Below, piece after piece: positions 41,465 through 51,870 of a stretch of DNA of 64,000 bases (its first letter is position 1; every line of letters starts with the position of its first letter). The position numbers were made by a program, and so were the translations under genes. The stretch covers positions 62,001-126,000 of the forward strand of contig NZ_JAVKTS010000003.1 of the NCBI RefSeq assembly GCF_031460495.1. The letters are read 5' to 3'. Origin of the DNA: Tissierella sp. (GTDB taxonomy: Bacteria; Bacillota; Clostridia; Tissierellales; Tissierellaceae). Below the pieces are notes generated by a model that did not search any database, was not told the origin of the DNA, and saw only the letters and a program-made list of their open reading frames with translations.

Positions 41465-42754
41465 TTATCTATTCATTAAATCTTTGGCATGTTTTTCTGC
41501 CATGAATTTTATTTTCTCTACATCTAATGTCTTTATTTCCCTTTTTTCCATTATTATATTGCCATCTACTATGACTGTGTCCACATCTGATGCTTGGACT
41601 GAGTAGGCTAGTGATGAAATTATATTATGATGTGGGTAAAGATGTGGTTTATCTGTATCTATCAATATCATATCTGCCTTTTTACCTGCTTCTATTGAGC
41701 CTATTTCTTTATCCCATTGCAAAGCCTTTGCACCGTTTATAGTTGCCATCTCTAAAGCTGATATGGCTGGAACTGATACTGCATCTAGATTTACTGCTTT
41801 ATTGATTATAGCTGCTAGATTTATTTCTTCAAACATATTAAGGTTATTGTTACTTGAAGATCCATCTGTACCTAATGCCACTGAAATTCCTCTCATTAGC
41901 ATCTTATCTACTGGTGAAAATCCAGAGGCTAGTTTTAAATTGCTACCTGGGTTGTTTACAGGAAATACATTTTTTTCTTTGATTATCTCTATATCATCAT
42001 CATCTATGTGAACACAATGAGCTGCTATAGTAGGTAAATCTAATAATCCTAAATCATATACATGCTTTATTGGTGATTTCCCATGTAGTTTAAAGCTATC
42101 TTCTACTTCTTTCTTAGTTTCAGAAAGATGTATATGGATACCTGTATTTAATTCTTTAGCTAGACTGACAGCTTCTTGTAAAAAATCCGGACTACAAGTA
42201 TATGGAGCATGTGGTGCTACCATTACCTTAATTCTACCATTAGCCTTTCCGTGCCAATCCTTATATAATTTTCTTGTTACATCAAGTTTAATTTGATTTT
42301 TCCCTTCTTCTTCTATCATTCCCCTAGTGAGGACACCTCTCATCCCTGATTCTACTACTCCCTTACCTACTTCATCCATGAAATCATACATATCACAAAA
42401 TGCTGTTGTTCCTCCCTGAATCATCTCAACCATACTCAGGAGTGATCCCCAATATATATCGTCTTTATTCATTTTAGCTTCTATTGGCCAAATCTTTTTT
42501 GTCAGCCAATCATAAAGCGGAAGATCATCTGCAAAATTTCTGAGTAAAGACATACCAATATGTGTATGGGAATTGATTAATCCAGGCATTGCTAATTTGT
42601 TTTTTCCATCAATTATTCTTTCTACTTCCATATCTTGTCTAACTTCACCAATATGCATTATTTCATTATTGCAAATGTAAATATTTGTGTTTTTTATTAC
42701 TTCATTTTTTCCATCCATAGACACTACATCTATATTCTTAATTAATAGACTCAT
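41465..42754 (-). CDS. mtaD: 5-methylthioadenosine/S-adenosylhomocysteine deaminase
   Basis: The 429-aa amidohydrolase has the metal site HTHIG (in [20 protein letters not shown], a hallmark of the MtaD/SsnA/TrzN group), HLSET, AAHCVH and [24 protein letters not shown] after the first motif is characteristic of MTA/SAH deaminase. It would convert MTA or SAH (or adenosine) to the inosyl form and ammonia. It is last in a row with an ECF S-component, a DUF1893 protein and a MATE protein, with gaps of 17, 14 and 25 bases. ATG 42754 follows AGGAGG. Confidence 0.88.
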   Translation of the reverse strand: MSLLIKNIDVVSMDGKNEVIKNTNIYICNNEIMHIGEVRQDMEVERIIDGKNKLAMPGLINSHTHIGMSLLRNFADDLPLYDWLTKKIWPIEAKMNKDDIYWGSLLSMVEMIQGGTTAFCDMYDFMDEVGKGVVESGMRGVLTRGMIEEEGKNQIKLDVTRKLYKDWHGKANGRIKVMVAPHAPYTCSPDFLQEAVSLAKELNTGIHIHLSETKKEVEDSFKLHGKSPIKHVYDLGLLDLPTIAAHCVHIDDDDIEIIKEKNVFPVNNPGSNLKLASGFSPVDKMLMRGISVALGTDGSSSNNNLNMFEEINLAAIINKAVNLDAVSVPAISALEMATINGAKALQWDKEIGSIEAGKKADMILIDTDKPHLYPHHNIISSLAYSVQASDVDTVIVDGNIIMEKREIKTLDVEKIKFMAEKHAKDLMNR

Positions 42755-42771
42755 ATTTTCCTCCTGTTTTT

Positions 42772-43299
42772 CTAATCTAAATCTATAGTTGTATATTTTA
42801 CGATACTATATATCAAAGTTGGTATCAGAACCAGTTGAATTATTATACCAGGTAATCCAGTTGTTACCCCTCCTATAATAAAAGTCATAGGGTCTAATTG
42901 TATTGAAAAGAATGCTGCTAAAACGAATACAACTACACCTACCATTACCCTTCCTGCTATCATAGAAACAATCAATGAAATTATTGAAGGAACCCTTAAT
43001 TGTCTATACATAACTGATGCCACAAGTCCGTAAATACCTAATTCAAAAATCATTATTACTGCCATAGGAAATAGAGCTGGCATACCTGTAATTAAAGAAT
43101 TAAGTATTGGTGTTAGCATACCTAATAATAAAGCCAGATGAGGCGGTAGTAGAAAACCACCTATTAAAACAGGTATATGCATTGGCAAAAATGTTTGTCC
43201 TGGCAATCCTGCTGAATGAAATATAGTTGGTACAATAATTCCAATAGCTAATAATAACCCCGCTATAACTAATCTTTTAACATTATTTCTTTCGTTCAT
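42772..43299 (-). CDS. ECF transporter substrate-binding (S) component
   Basis: The 175-aa membrane protein has about six helices. The first ([21 protein letters not shown]) is followed by [21 protein letters not shown] and [17 protein letters not shown], the usual layout of S-components. Those motifs ([12 protein letters not shown]-x-x-x-P-x-x-N/x-S) are like folate/QueT-like and niacin-type S-components but are not diagnostic. The energising EcfA/EcfT module is not nearby, as in group II systems that share one module. Its place directly before mtaD suggests the ligand may be a methylthio- or other nucleoside, or a nucleobase. The start ATG 43299 follows AAGGGAG. Confidence 0.8.
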   Translation of the reverse strand: MNERNNVKRLVIAGLLLAIGIIVPTIFHSAGLPGQTFLPMHIPVLIGGFLLPPHLALLLGMLTPILNSLITGMPALFPMAVIMIFELGIYGLVASVMYRQLRVPSIISLIVSMIAGRVMVGVVVFVLAAFFSIQLDPMTFIIGGVTTGLPGIIIQLVLIPTLIYSIVKYTTIDLD

Positions 43300-43313
43300 C
43301 GAATATCTCCCTT

Positions 43314-43739
43314 CTATTTTTTAAATGATGCAAAAAACTCCTTTATGGATTGCAGAAGCAATGCTGGGTCATCTGTATCCAAAGAAAGTTTTTCTATTGG
43401 ACAATAAGAAGTTTTATCTTTATTCATAATATATTGACAGGATTTCTCCATCTCATATGGTATATTATATTCTCCTAGGGCAGCTATACCACCTTCAGAA
43501 ATCAAGTCAGTATATACTTCTTTTATTTCAACATATCCACATAAAAGAGCAGCCCCTCTACCTATTACCTTATCCGCAAGTGATGCCCCTTTGGCTTCAG
43601 ATTTCATTTCTGTAGACAAGATATACATAGGCTTTATGCCTTTTTCTACACTTTTATATATTACTTCCCCATTTTTTACTACAACTAAGGCCTGATTTTC
43701 ATCTATTAATAATTTTTTGGCTATTTCAATATCCTTCAA
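43314..43739 (-). CDS. DUF1893 family protein
   Basis: The 141-aa protein resembles DUF1893: IAKKLLIDENQALVVVKNGEVIY at the start (about 5-27; shown as LIDENQALVVVKNG), then GASLADKVIGRGAALLCGY (about 71-89), which looks like a small-molecule pocket of the cytidine-deaminase-like superfamily, and EMEKSCQYIMNKDKTSYCPIEKL with two Cys. The Cys and acidic residues could bind a metal. Function is unknown. It sits between the MATE gene and the ECF S-component gene and starts with TTG 43739. Confidence 0.72.
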   Translation of the reverse strand: MKDIEIAKKLLIDENQALVVVKNGEVIYKSVEKGIKPMYILSTEMKSEAKGASLADKVIGRGAALLCGYVEIKEVYTDLISEGGIAALGEYNIPYEMEKSCQYIMNKDKTSYCPIEKLSLDTDDPALLLQSIKEFFASFKK

Positions 43740-43764
43740 GGGAAATCATCCTTTCAATATTTTA

Positions 43765-45129
43765 TTAATCTACTAATATTTCAGCCTCAAAGATATCCTT
43801 CCTTTTAAAATATATATAGGAGAATAAAAGTCTGAAGCACATATCTAGCCCTATTCCTACCCATATCCAAAGTATATCTGCCTTAAATACAAAGGCCATT
43901 GTTAAAACAAAAGGCACTCGTATGAGCCAAAGTCCTATTCCAGCATTAAACATAGGAACCTTTGCATATCCTGCACCTCTAAGGGCTCCATTTAGAACAC
44001 CAGAGATATTTTGAGGCAATTGAGTTAACCCCATAACAAATAAATACATAGCTCCTACTCTAATTACTTCAGGTTCCTTTGTTAATAAGCTCATTATTTG
44101 ACTAGGAAAAAATATTAAAACTCCTCCAGCGAATATTGTTATAACAATTGTATATCTAATTAGCTTGTTGAGATACTTCTTTCCAATTTCTCTATCTTTG
44201 CTACCTAATGCTTGCCCTATAAAAGTTGTGGCTGCAATTCCAAATCCAGTAGCTGGCATATATGAAATTGATTCTGCTTGCAAACCTAGTTGATATGCCG
44301 AATATGCCAATTCTCCATATGTAAGGATAGCTCTTGTAAGAAATATTGATGCAGCTTGCCAAAATGATGTTTCGAAGGAAGTAGGAAGTCCTAGTTTAAG
44401 TATCATCAAAGCTTCATTGCCTTTGAACTTCAACTTAAGCTTATCACCGATATTGGTTAAAATTCCTCTTCTACCAAATAGCATAATTAAACCAAATGAA
44501 GCAGCAGATATATAAGCCATATTATAGGCATATCCTGCACCTCTTAAGCCCATGGATTCAATACCCACTTTACCCGTTATCAACACAAATCCTGCAATAA
44601 TATTTACAATGTTTAATAATCCTACAGCAACCATAGGGGTTCTAGCATTGCCCATACCTTGCAGTATACCTGATACTAATAATATAATAGCAGCAAATGG
44701 CAAAGACCAGGATATTATTTTAAGATATATTTCCCCATTGGCCAGTAATTCTGCTTGAGGATTAAATACAGTCAATAAGGGTCTAGCGAACCAAAAAAGC
44801 AGTTGTTGAAATACTATGGCAGCTCCAATTGAAATAATAAATGATTGTTCCGCTATGGATTTCAATTTATTATAATTACCTGCTCCATAGGATTGTGCTA
44901 TTAATACTGAAGTACCAGTAGCTATGCCTTTAAATATTCCCCATAATATCCTATAAAGAACTGTAGCAATACCTATGGCTCCTACTGCATATGCATCATA
45001 TCTTCCAATCATAGCCATTAAAACTATACCAGCAGTCATCTGCAACACATTTTCACCAGTGATAGGTAGGATCATAGATAATATTTTGTTTCTTATAACC
45101 TTGTTTTCGTCTAAATATCTTTCTGCCAT
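43765..45129 (-). CDS. MATE-family efflux transporter
   Basis: The 454-aa protein has twelve membrane helices in two six-helix repeats. NorM/DinF-like motifs are visible at ITGENVLQMTAGIVLMAMIG (about 19-38), PMVAVGLLNIVNIIAGFVLI, MPATGFGIAATTFIGQALGS, and PQNISGVLNGALRGAG. Such carriers expel cationic drugs or metabolites using Na+ or H+. It has a good promoter (45163-45191). Its position as first gene before DUF1893, the ECF S-component and mtaD suggests metabolite rather than drug transport, but this is not established. Confidence 0.88.
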   Translation of the reverse strand: MAERYLDENKVIRNKILSMILPITGENVLQMTAGIVLMAMIGRYDAYAVGAIGIATVLYRILWGIFKGIATGTSVLIAQSYGAGNYNKLKSIAEQSFIISIGAAIVFQQLLFWFARPLLTVFNPQAELLANGEIYLKIISWSLPFAAIILLVSGILQGMGNARTPMVAVGLLNIVNIIAGFVLITGKVGIESMGLRGAGYAYNMAYISAASFGLIMLFGRRGILTNIGDKLKLKFKGNEALMILKLGLPTSFETSFWQAASIFLTRAILTYGELAYSAYQLGLQAESISYMPATGFGIAATTFIGQALGSKDREIGKKYLNKLIRYTIVITIFAGGVLIFFPSQIMSLLTKEPEVIRVGAMYLFVMGLTQLPQNISGVLNGALRGAGYAKVPMFNAGIGLWLIRVPFVLTMAFVFKADILWIWVGIGLDMCFRLLFSYIYFKRKDIFEAEILVD

Positions 45130-45162
45130 TCTACTTCCCCTTTATATAATATAATCTATATA

Positions 45163-45191
45163 ATTATATAATACTTCGCCACTCTAAACAA
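45163..45191 (-). promoter_or_regulatory. Sigma-A promoter of the MATE-mtaD operon
   Basis: TTGTTT (45191-45186), 17-base spacer, TATAAT (45168-45163) on the minus strand, about 35 bases before the MATE start. No riboswitch is apparent in the short leader. Confidence 0.65.
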
Positions 45192-45329
45192 GCAACTAAA
45201 AAATATTTTTTTATCTATAGATTACCTAATACTATATCATTTTATTGATATTTTATAAACATAAATTGATTTCCATAATTGGTTTGTTATAATGATTCTT
45301 GTATGATAAAAACAAGGAGGCTGAAAATA

Positions 45330-45752
45330 TTGGAAATTGTTAAAACGTCTAGATTAGTTAAGTCAGAAGAATTAAATCACCATGGTACTTTATTTGCTGG
45401 AAGAATGGCAGAATGGTTTGTTGAATCTTGCTTTATATGTGGAGCTAAAGCTACCCAAAAACCAGAAAATATCGTATGTGTAAATATCCATGGATTAAGT
45501 TTCAAAATACCTGGTAACAAAGGTGATGTAATAAACTTGGAATCACGAATAGCAAAAGTTGGCAGAACTAGTTTTATAGTATATGGAAAATTAACAAGAA
45601 ATAGCGATTATAATACCATTCTATCAGATGGATACATAACTTTTGTCTTTATAGATAAAAACAATAAAACTATACCCCATGGATTAGTATTGGATAATCC
45701 CATGGACGAGGAAGATATTCGTATAAGAGAAGGAGCAGAAAATCTAAGATAA
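45330..45752 (+). CDS. Hotdog-fold acyl-CoA thioesterase
   Basis: The 140-aa protein has the YciA/BFIT-like pattern: NHHGTLFAGRMAEWFVESCFI (N and G-T-x-x-G/A-G...D/E site, about 16-36), a central beta strand block with VNIHGLSFKIPGNKGDVINL and IAKVGRTSFIVYG. The catalytic position normally held by Asp in GGxxMxWxD reads AEWFVE (Glu) here, a variation. It probably hydrolyses acyl-CoA esters in the cytosol. The frame extends to 45279, but AAGGAGG is placed for TTG 45330. It ends before the rpsD promoter. Confidence 0.8.
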   Translation: MEIVKTSRLVKSEELNHHGTLFAGRMAEWFVESCFICGAKATQKPENIVCVNIHGLSFKIPGNKGDVINLESRIAKVGRTSFIVYGKLTRNSDYNTILSDGYITFVFIDKNNKTIPHGLVLDNPMDEEDIRIREGAENLR

Positions 45753-45771
45753 TAGAAAACATACTGCATAT

Positions 45772-45786
45772 TGATAATAATTATCA
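45772..45786. promoter_or_regulatory. Fur-type box upstream of rpsD
   Basis: TGATAATAATTATCA is a perfect 7-1-7 palindrome, identical to the Bacillus Fur consensus. It directly abuts the -35 element of the rpsD promoter. In clostridia Fur, PerR and Zur boxes are similar in form, so the regulator could be any of these. Confidence 0.7.
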
Positions 45787-45815
45787 TTTACTTTTTGTTT
45801 GATTTATGATATATT
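45787..45815 (+). promoter_or_regulatory. Promoter of rpsD
   Basis: TTTACT, 17-base spacer, TATATT. A leader hairpin follows (CAAAATTAT / ATAATTTTG, loop CGCGGCAA, ending at 45853) just before the GGAGATG ribosome site, a likely place for S4 autoregulation. Confidence 0.55.
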
Positions 45816-45867
45816 ATAGTCCGGCTCAAAATTATCGCGGCAAATAATTTTGATGGAGATGAAAATA

Positions 45868-46467
45868 TTGGCTAAAATGATGGGACCTAGATTCAAGCAA
45901 TCTAGAAGATTAGGATTAAATGTATGTGGTCATCCAAAGGCAATGGAAAGAGCCACTAAGGGCACATCTAGAGCAGACAAAAAGCTTTCCGAGTATGGAA
46001 TGCAGTTGTTAGAAAAACAAAGGCTAAGGGCGTATTATGGTGTGATGGAGAAACAATTTGCAAAGTATGTTAGGGTTGCAAAAAAATCTCAGGATCAAAC
46101 GGGTCATGCTCTTATAAAAATCTTGGAGACAAGATTAGATAATTTAGTATATAGATTAGGGTTTGCTTCTTCAATTAGGCAGGCTAGACAAATGGTAGTA
46201 CATGGACATTTCCTTGTAAATGGAAAGAAGATAGATATTCCTTCTTATCTAGTTGAAATAGGAGATACTATTGAATTAAAAGAAAAATCCAGAAGTATAG
46301 AGCTTTTCACTGAAAACTACAACTCATTTTTCTTAAATCAATATCCTTATTTAACTAAGGATGAAAATAAAATGTCTGGTACTTTAATTAAACATCCAGA
46401 AAGAAATGAAGTTCCTATAGAAATTGATGATCAATTGGTCGTTGAATATTATTCAAGAATTATGTAA
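45868..46467 (+). CDS. rpsD: Ribosomal protein S4, cysteine-poor (C-minus) form
   Basis: The 199-aa protein starts AKMMGPRFKQSRRLGLN and has the S4 domain at RLDNLVYRLGFASSIRQARQ (about 94-113), continuing MVVHGHFLVNGKKI, which binds 16S rRNA and starts 30S assembly. The N-terminal four-cysteine zinc site of C-plus S4 proteins is absent; a single Cys remains (NVCGHP). Start TTG 45868 follows GGAGATG; ATGs upstream in the frame are in the leader. It is outside the usual S13-S11-S4-alpha operon and carries a Fur-type box, suggesting a second, metal-controlled copy. A terminator follows (46471-46517). Confidence 0.92.
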   Translation: MAKMMGPRFKQSRRLGLNVCGHPKAMERATKGTSRADKKLSEYGMQLLEKQRLRAYYGVMEKQFAKYVRVAKKSQDQTGHALIKILETRLDNLVYRLGFASSIRQARQMVVHGHFLVNGKKIDIPSYLVEIGDTIELKEKSRSIELFTENYNSFFLNQYPYLTKDENKMSGTLIKHPERNEVPIEIDDQLVVEYYSRIM

Positions 46468-46470
46468 TAT

Positions 46471-46517
46471 AAACAAAAAGAACCGTCCTCAGTGTTTGGG
46501 CGGTTCTTCTTTGTTTT
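46471..46517. terminator. Bidirectional terminator between rpsD and the ABC-2 permease
   Basis: AAACAAAAAGAACCG and CGGTTCTTCTTTGTTT form a long stem that overlaps the last two bases of the convergent permease gene. The same GAACCGTCC-type text occurs near 32890, after cysE. Confidence 0.75.
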
Positions 46518-48192
46518 ATTCTAAAACTTCAAATTGTTTTATGATTAATTTTTTTAGTATGAAGAATAGTATAATTGATGAAATGATAAATATTCCAGCT
46601 AAGAGTCCATAGATTAAAGTCATATCAATCTTATTTATCATCTTAAATACTAGATATCCTACTCCTCCTGCATATAAAGTCCCAAGGCCCATGCCAATTA
46701 GTACATTTAGATTTTGCTTCATGGCTCTTTGAGGGTTATCCCATGTGAGATATGGTCTTATTATATCTATTACCATACCAATCTGAGTCATTGGAATACT
46801 GCCTAATAGACCAATAACTGCTATTAAAATTATAGATGAAATATGAATATCAATTATAAAGGCTGCACTAAGTATTAAGGCGATAATCCCTAATAACTGT
46901 ACTGCCAAAGAGGACAATACTCTGCCTGTTATTTGATCCTCTGCTTTGATAGGTAATGTTCTTTGTATCCAGAAGCAATTTCCTTCCCTTGAAAAAGTAG
47001 TTGGCCCTATACTATTTAACATACCTAATGCCACTACAAAACCTATACCAACTAAGGTAACTAAATCCATATTATTTCCTAGATTACCTACTACAGCACT
47101 TAAGGATTCATCTCCTCCTGTTGCAGAAGTCATGACCATAATAATAGGCACTATAACTACTCCTCCAACGGCGTTCATCAAATAAACTGGGGTTTTAAAT
47201 AGCATGATAATTTCTTTCTTTGCTAAGGCTATATAAGGCTTTGTTTCTCTAGCAGTCCTTTTTATGGATACTTCCTTTCCAGATTTCCCTTTGGATGCTG
47301 AAACCTCAATATTTCCTATAAGCCCTCCAAAGAATAGTCCTTCAGATAAAAATAACATAATAAAGAAGCTTATGATCCCTACCCCTATAAAGGATAATAG
47401 GTTAATTAACCCTAAAGAATTTGAACTATTTGCTAAAGCCAAGGCACCCCATTGTGATGGTGGAAACCCTAGTCCTAGTTTCTTAAGTAGCAAATTTGAA
47501 TCTGTTACTAAACTTACAAAAAAATCGTCTCCTTGAAGCAAAGCTTTCTGTGTTATAGTTTGAATTTTCATTTGTATATAAATCATGACTACAATAAACA
47601 AAGCTGCACCAATTACTCTTATTAAATCCTTTTTTGCCCCTATATTTGTATACTTCATAAATATCATAATTATTATAGAAGCTAGTACTAGTGGTATTAC
47701 TGGTAGAGTAGCCACTAATAAAAATGCATATATCCAATAGAGAAGCCCTTCTCCACCTTTAGTTCCGTATATATATACGAATGGCAGTATAATAGGCAAG
47801 GATGTTAGGTATTCACTAACCATCAAAGTAACAAACTTAGAACCCAGTATATAGGAAGGTTTGATTGGCAATGGCACTAAATGAGTCAAGTCATTAGAGA
47901 AATAATATTTAGACATTACATAAAGTAATCCAAATACAAAAACCATTACCTGAGATACCAAAAATCCAGATAATAGAAACATGGATTTTTGACCAATCTC
48001 ATTGTAAATATCATACATTCCATTTAACCCTTTTATCATGAGTATATATGTGGGTATAAGAGACAACATTGCTATGAAAAAGACTATAATTTGCCATCTG
48101 TTTTTCTTGTTCTTAAAGCTATATGCTATAGAAGACAGACCATAGGTAATATTCAAATCAGTTTTAATCAATGAAATTATCTTTTTCATCAT
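46516..48192 (-). CDS. ABC-2-type transporter permease
   Basis: The 558-aa membrane protein has about 12-14 helices in two sets (about 36-240 and 335-545), separated by a cytoplasmic stretch around 295-325 containing SASKGKSGKEVSIKRTARET. The pattern resembles YtrC/EcsB-like and other large ABC-2 permeases that pair with a separate ATPase. It overlaps the ATPase gene by 4 bases (ATGA), so the two subunits are made together. The substrate is unknown; relatives act on lipids, bacteriocins or antibiotics. Confidence 0.82.
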   Translation of the reverse strand: MMKKIISLIKTDLNITYGLSSIAYSFKNKKNRWQIIVFFIAMLSLIPTYILMIKGLNGMYDIYNEIGQKSMFLLSGFLVSQVMVFVFGLLYVMSKYYFSNDLTHLVPLPIKPSYILGSKFVTLMVSEYLTSLPIILPFVYIYGTKGGEGLLYWIYAFLLVATLPVIPLVLASIIIMIFMKYTNIGAKKDLIRVIGAALFIVVMIYIQMKIQTITQKALLQGDDFFVSLVTDSNLLLKKLGLGFPPSQWGALALANSSNSLGLINLLSFIGVGIISFFIMLFLSEGLFFGGLIGNIEVSASKGKSGKEVSIKRTARETKPYIALAKKEIIMLFKTPVYLMNAVGGVVIVPIIMVMTSATGGDESLSAVVGNLGNNMDLVTLVGIGFVVALGMLNSIGPTTFSREGNCFWIQRTLPIKAEDQITGRVLSSLAVQLLGIIALILSAAFIIDIHISSIILIAVIGLLGSIPMTQIGMVIDIIRPYLTWDNPQRAMKQNLNVLIGMGLGTLYAGGVGYLVFKMINKIDMTLIYGLLAGIFIISSIILFFILKKLIIKQFEVLE

Positions 48193-48911
48193 TCAGTCAA
48201 CTCCAAGAATATATTCTCTAGGGATTCTCTCTCCTTAGCATGTGATCTTAGCTCTTCCATTGTCCCTAAAGCAACAATTTTACCTTTATTTATTATTGCA
48301 ATTCTATCACATAGTTTTTCAGCTACTTCCAGTACATGGGTGGAGAAAAATACAGTTTTTCCATCATCACACATATTTCTCATGATTTCCTTCAAGTTGA
48401 ATGCAGACTTTGGATCTAATCCTACCATAGGTTCATCAAGAATAAATAAATTTGGGTCATTTAAAAGTGCTGATGTAAGTACAAGTTTTTGCTTCATACC
48501 ATGGGAATAGCTACCTATTATATCTCCTATAGCATCTTTTATATTAAATAATTCCAGGTAATAATTCATCTTTTCTTCTCTTTTATCTTTTGAAATTCCG
48601 TACATATCTGCAATGAAATTTAGATATTCAATTCCTTTGAGCTTATCATATATTTCAGGATTGTCAGGTACATAAGAAATCATTGATTTAGCCTCCAATG
48701 GATTTTCCCATGCATCTACATTGCCTACTGTTACTTTTCCACTATCAGGCTTTAGTAGTCCTACTATCATCTTTATAGTAGTAGTCTTGCCTGCTCCATT
48801 GGGCCCAAGAAATCCAAATATCTCCCCGGGTCTGATATCTAGATTAATATTATCTACTGCTTTTATTCCACCTTTGTTATAAGATTTAGATATGTTTTCT
48901 AGTTTTAACAA
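48189..48911 (-). CDS. ABC transporter ATP-binding protein
   Basis: The 240-aa ATPase has GPNGAGKTTT (Walker A, about 35-44), signature GSYSHGMKQKLVLTSALLND (about 125-144, written SHGMKQKL), Walker B LFILDEPMVGLD (about 147-158) and H-loop FFSTHVLEV. The signature SHGMKQ in place of LSGGQ is common in the CcmA/EcsA/YtrB group. It partners with the downstream permease. The start is TTG 48911 with GAGGGGG, and a promoter is visible upstream. Confidence 0.88.
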   Translation of the reverse strand: MLKLENISKSYNKGGIKAVDNINLDIRPGEIFGFLGPNGAGKTTTIKMIVGLLKPDSGKVTVGNVDAWENPLEAKSMISYVPDNPEIYDKLKGIEYLNFIADMYGISKDKREEKMNYYLELFNIKDAIGDIIGSYSHGMKQKLVLTSALLNDPNLFILDEPMVGLDPKSAFNLKEIMRNMCDDGKTVFFSTHVLEVAEKLCDRIAIINKGKIVALGTMEELRSHAKERESLENIFLELTE

Positions 48912-48943
48912 ATTCTCTACCCCCTCTTTTTGTTGTTATTTTA

Positions 48944-48972
48944 ATTGTATGATAATTAGAACTTTATGGCAA
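48944..48972 (-). promoter_or_regulatory. Promoter of the ABC-2 operon
   Basis: TTGCCA (48972-48967), 17-base spacer, TACAAT (48949-48944) on the minus strand, close to the sigma-A consensus, about 33 bases before the start. Confidence 0.65.
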
Positions 48973-48983
48973 TGACTAATTTT

Positions 48984-49018
48984 GACAAAAGAAAAGGAAT
49001 GGATTTAACCATTCCCTA
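48984..49018 (-). terminator. Terminator of uvrBA
   Basis: AGGGAATGG / CCATTCCTT stem followed by TTCTTTTG on the minus strand, 11 bases after the uvrA stop. Confidence 0.7.
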
Positions 49019-49028
49019 TTTTTAATTT

Positions 49029-51860
49029 CTAGGATTTATTTAATACATTCTTCAAAAAATGTCCTGTATATGATTCTTTGACTTTGGCTACTTCCTCTGG
49101 AGTTCCTGTAGTTACAATAGTTCCTCCCTTGTCTCCACCTTCAGGACCTAAGTCTATTATATAGTCTGCTGTCTTGATTACATCTAGATTATGTTCTATT
49201 ACTATTACTGTATTTCCACCTTCCACTAATAGATTTAATACCTTAATTAATTTATGAATATCTGCTGTATGAAGGCCTGTAGTTGGTTCATCTAGTATAT
49301 AGACTGTCTTCCCTGTTGACCTCTTAGATAATTCTGTGGCTAATTTTACTCTTTGGGCTTCTCCTCCAGATAATTCTGTAGAAGATTGACCTATTTTAAT
49401 ATAACCCAAGCCCACATCAAACAAGGTTTCCAGCTTTCTAGATATCTTAGGTATATTTTTGAAGAACTCTACTCCCTCTTCCACGGTCATATCTAATACA
49501 TCGGATATGGACTTTCCTTTATATTTCACCTGTAATGTTTCTCTATTATATCTTTTACCTTTACATACTTCACATGGTACATAGACATCTGGTAGGAAAT
49601 GCATCTCTACCTTTAATATTCCATCACCACTACATGCATCACATCGTCCACCCTTTACATTGAAACTAAATCTACCCTTTTGATAGCCTCTCATCTTTGC
49701 TTCATTGGTCATAGCAAAGACATCTCTTATATGATCAAACATTCCTGTATAAGTAGCTGGGTTCGATCTTGGAGTTCTACCTATAGGTGATTGATCAATA
49801 TCTATTACCTTATCCAAGTATTCTAATCCCTTTATACTTTTATATTTTCCTGCTTTTGATTTTGCTCTATTTAATTTTTGTGCTAAAACCTTGTGTAATA
49901 TTGAATTGACCAAAGAAGATTTACCTGAACCTGATACTCCTGTGACACAAGTAAATAGTCCGATTGGAATTCTTACATCTAAATTTTTAAGATTGTTTTC
50001 TTCTGCACCAATTACTTCGATCCATTTCTCATTAGGTTTTCTTCTTTCTTCAGGAATTTCAATTTTTCTTTTTCCTGATAGATATAATCCTGTAATAGAG
50101 TCTGGATTATTCTTTATATCTTCAACAGTTCCTTCTCCAATTATATATCCACCATGTATACCTGCTCCAGGTCCTATATCTACTATATGATCGGCAGCAT
50201 ACATAGTATCTTCGTCATGCTCAACCACTATTAATGTATTTCCTAAATCAGTTAATTTCCTTAATGCCTTTAAAAGCATTTCATTATCTCTTTGATGTAA
50301 TCCGATACTAGGTTCATCTAGGACATAGGCTACACCCACAAGGCTAGATCCTATTTGAGTTGCCAGCCTTATCCTTTGGGATTCTCCCCCAGATAATGAA
50401 CCTGCCATACGAGATAAGGTTAAATAGTCTAATCCTACAGTCTTTAGAAAATTTAGCCTTTCCTTTATTTCTTTTAGGACTTGTTCACTTATGATTTGTT
50501 GTTTTTCTGTAAGCACTAAGCTATTAACAAATTCTAATCCTTTAATGATGGATAAATCAGTAAACTCTGCGATGTTTTGATTGTTTATCCTTACTGCTAG
50601 TACTTCCTCTTTCAATCTTTTCCCATGACATGTTGGACAAGGATTTTCTTCCATAAATTCTTCTATTTTATTCCTCATATAATCAGAATTAGTAGAAGTA
50701 TATCTTCGTTCAAGATTAGGGATTACCCCTTCAAATTTACCCTTGTATTCTCTCTTACCTTCTTCATCAAAATGACTAATGAATTCAAAAGATATTTCTC
50801 TATCAGTACCATATAATATTTCTTGTATAAGTCTCTCTGGGGCTTCACTGAGAGGTCTGTCTGCACTAAAACCATTGTCCTCTGCCAATGTTTTAAATAT
50901 TTGATAATAATATGTTGATTCATTGGCATTAGAATGTGGTGCTATTCCACCTTTATCAATACTTAAGTCTAAATTTGGTATAATTAAATCCTTATCTATT
51001 CCTTTGTGAAAACCTAATCCACTACAAGTAGGGCACATTCCAAAGGGACTATTAAATGAAAACATCCTAGGAGACAATTCTTCAATGGCAATATTACAAT
51101 CTGGGCAGGATAGTTTTTGACTGAACATAATCCTTTCCTTATCTATGAAATCAACAATTACAAGTCCATCTGCTAATTTTAATGCTGTCTCTAAAGATTC
51201 AGATAGTCTACCTTCGATACCTTCTCTCACTACTATTCTATCTACTACTACTTCAATAGTATGGTTTTTTGTTTTTGCTAGTTTTATTTCCTCCCCAATA
51301 TCAAACATTTCCCCATCAATGAGTACCCTAACAAAACCCTCTTTTTTTATGTTTTCTAATACCTTTATATGCTCTCCTTTTTTCCTTCTAATAACAGGAG
51401 CTAAAATCTGAAGTTTAGTCTTATCTTCTGAATCCATTATTTTATCTACCATTTGTTCCACTGTTTGGCTAGAAATTTCCTTTCCACATTTATGACAATA
51501 TGGAGTGCCTATTCTAGCATATAATAGCCTTAAATAATCATATATTTCTGTAACTGTACCTACAGTTGAACGAGGATTCTTTGATGTAGTCTTTTGGTCT
51601 ATTGCTATGGAAGGTGATAATCCTTCTATATATTCTACATCAGGCTTATCCATTTGCCCTAAGAATTGTCTTGCATAGCTAGATAATGACTCCACATACC
51701 TTCTTTGCCCTTCGGCATATATGGTATCAAAGGCTAAGGAAGATTTTCCTGAACCAGACAATCCTGTAAAAACTATAAATTTATTCCTAGGCAACTTTAG
51801 AGATACATTTTTCAGATTGTTCTCCTTAGCTCCCCTTATTATTATTTCTTCTTTTATCAT
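49029..51860 (-). CDS. uvrA: Excinuclease ABC subunit A
   Basis: The 943-aa protein has two ABC ATPase halves, each split by insertions. The first has [10 protein letters not shown] (about 33-42), a C4 zinc module CHKCGKEIS, and CPTCHGKR before signature LSGGES. The second has [10 protein letters not shown] (about 635), a zinc module with CDACSGDG and CEVCKGKR, and signature LSGGEA. All ATPase and zinc motifs are intact. UvrA scans DNA for lesions and loads UvrB in nucleotide excision repair. It follows uvrB by 10 bases in one operon, controlled by the SOS box ahead of uvrB. Confidence 0.97.
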   Translation of the reverse strand: MIKEEIIIRGAKENNLKNVSLKLPRNKFIVFTGLSGSGKSSLAFDTIYAEGQRRYVESLSSYARQFLGQMDKPDVEYIEGLSPSIAIDQKTTSKNPRSTVGTVTEIYDYLRLLYARIGTPYCHKCGKEISSQTVEQMVDKIMDSEDKTKLQILAPVIRRKKGEHIKVLENIKKEGFVRVLIDGEMFDIGEEIKLAKTKNHTIEVVVDRIVVREGIEGRLSESLETALKLADGLVIVDFIDKERIMFSQKLSCPDCNIAIEELSPRMFSFNSPFGMCPTCSGLGFHKGIDKDLIIPNLDLSIDKGGIAPHSNANESTYYYQIFKTLAEDNGFSADRPLSEAPERLIQEILYGTDREISFEFISHFDEEGKREYKGKFEGVIPNLERRYTSTNSDYMRNKIEEFMEENPCPTCHGKRLKEEVLAVRINNQNIAEFTDLSIIKGLEFVNSLVLTEKQQIISEQVLKEIKERLNFLKTVGLDYLTLSRMAGSLSGGESQRIRLATQIGSSLVGVAYVLDEPSIGLHQRDNEMLLKALRKLTDLGNTLIVVEHDEDTMYAADHIVDIGPGAGIHGGYIIGEGTVEDIKNNPDSITGLYLSGKRKIEIPEERRKPNEKWIEVIGAEENNLKNLDVRIPIGLFTCVTGVSGSGKSSLVNSILHKVLAQKLNRAKSKAGKYKSIKGLEYLDKVIDIDQSPIGRTPRSNPATYTGMFDHIRDVFAMTNEAKMRGYQKGRFSFNVKGGRCDACSGDGILKVEMHFLPDVYVPCEVCKGKRYNRETLQVKYKGKSISDVLDMTVEEGVEFFKNIPKISRKLETLFDVGLGYIKIGQSSTELSGGEAQRVKLATELSKRSTGKTVYILDEPTTGLHTADIHKLIKVLNLLVEGGNTVIVIEHNLDVIKTADYIIDLGPEGGDKGGTIVTTGTPEEVAKVKESYTGHFLKNVLNKS

Positions 51861-51870
51861 TATATCGCCC

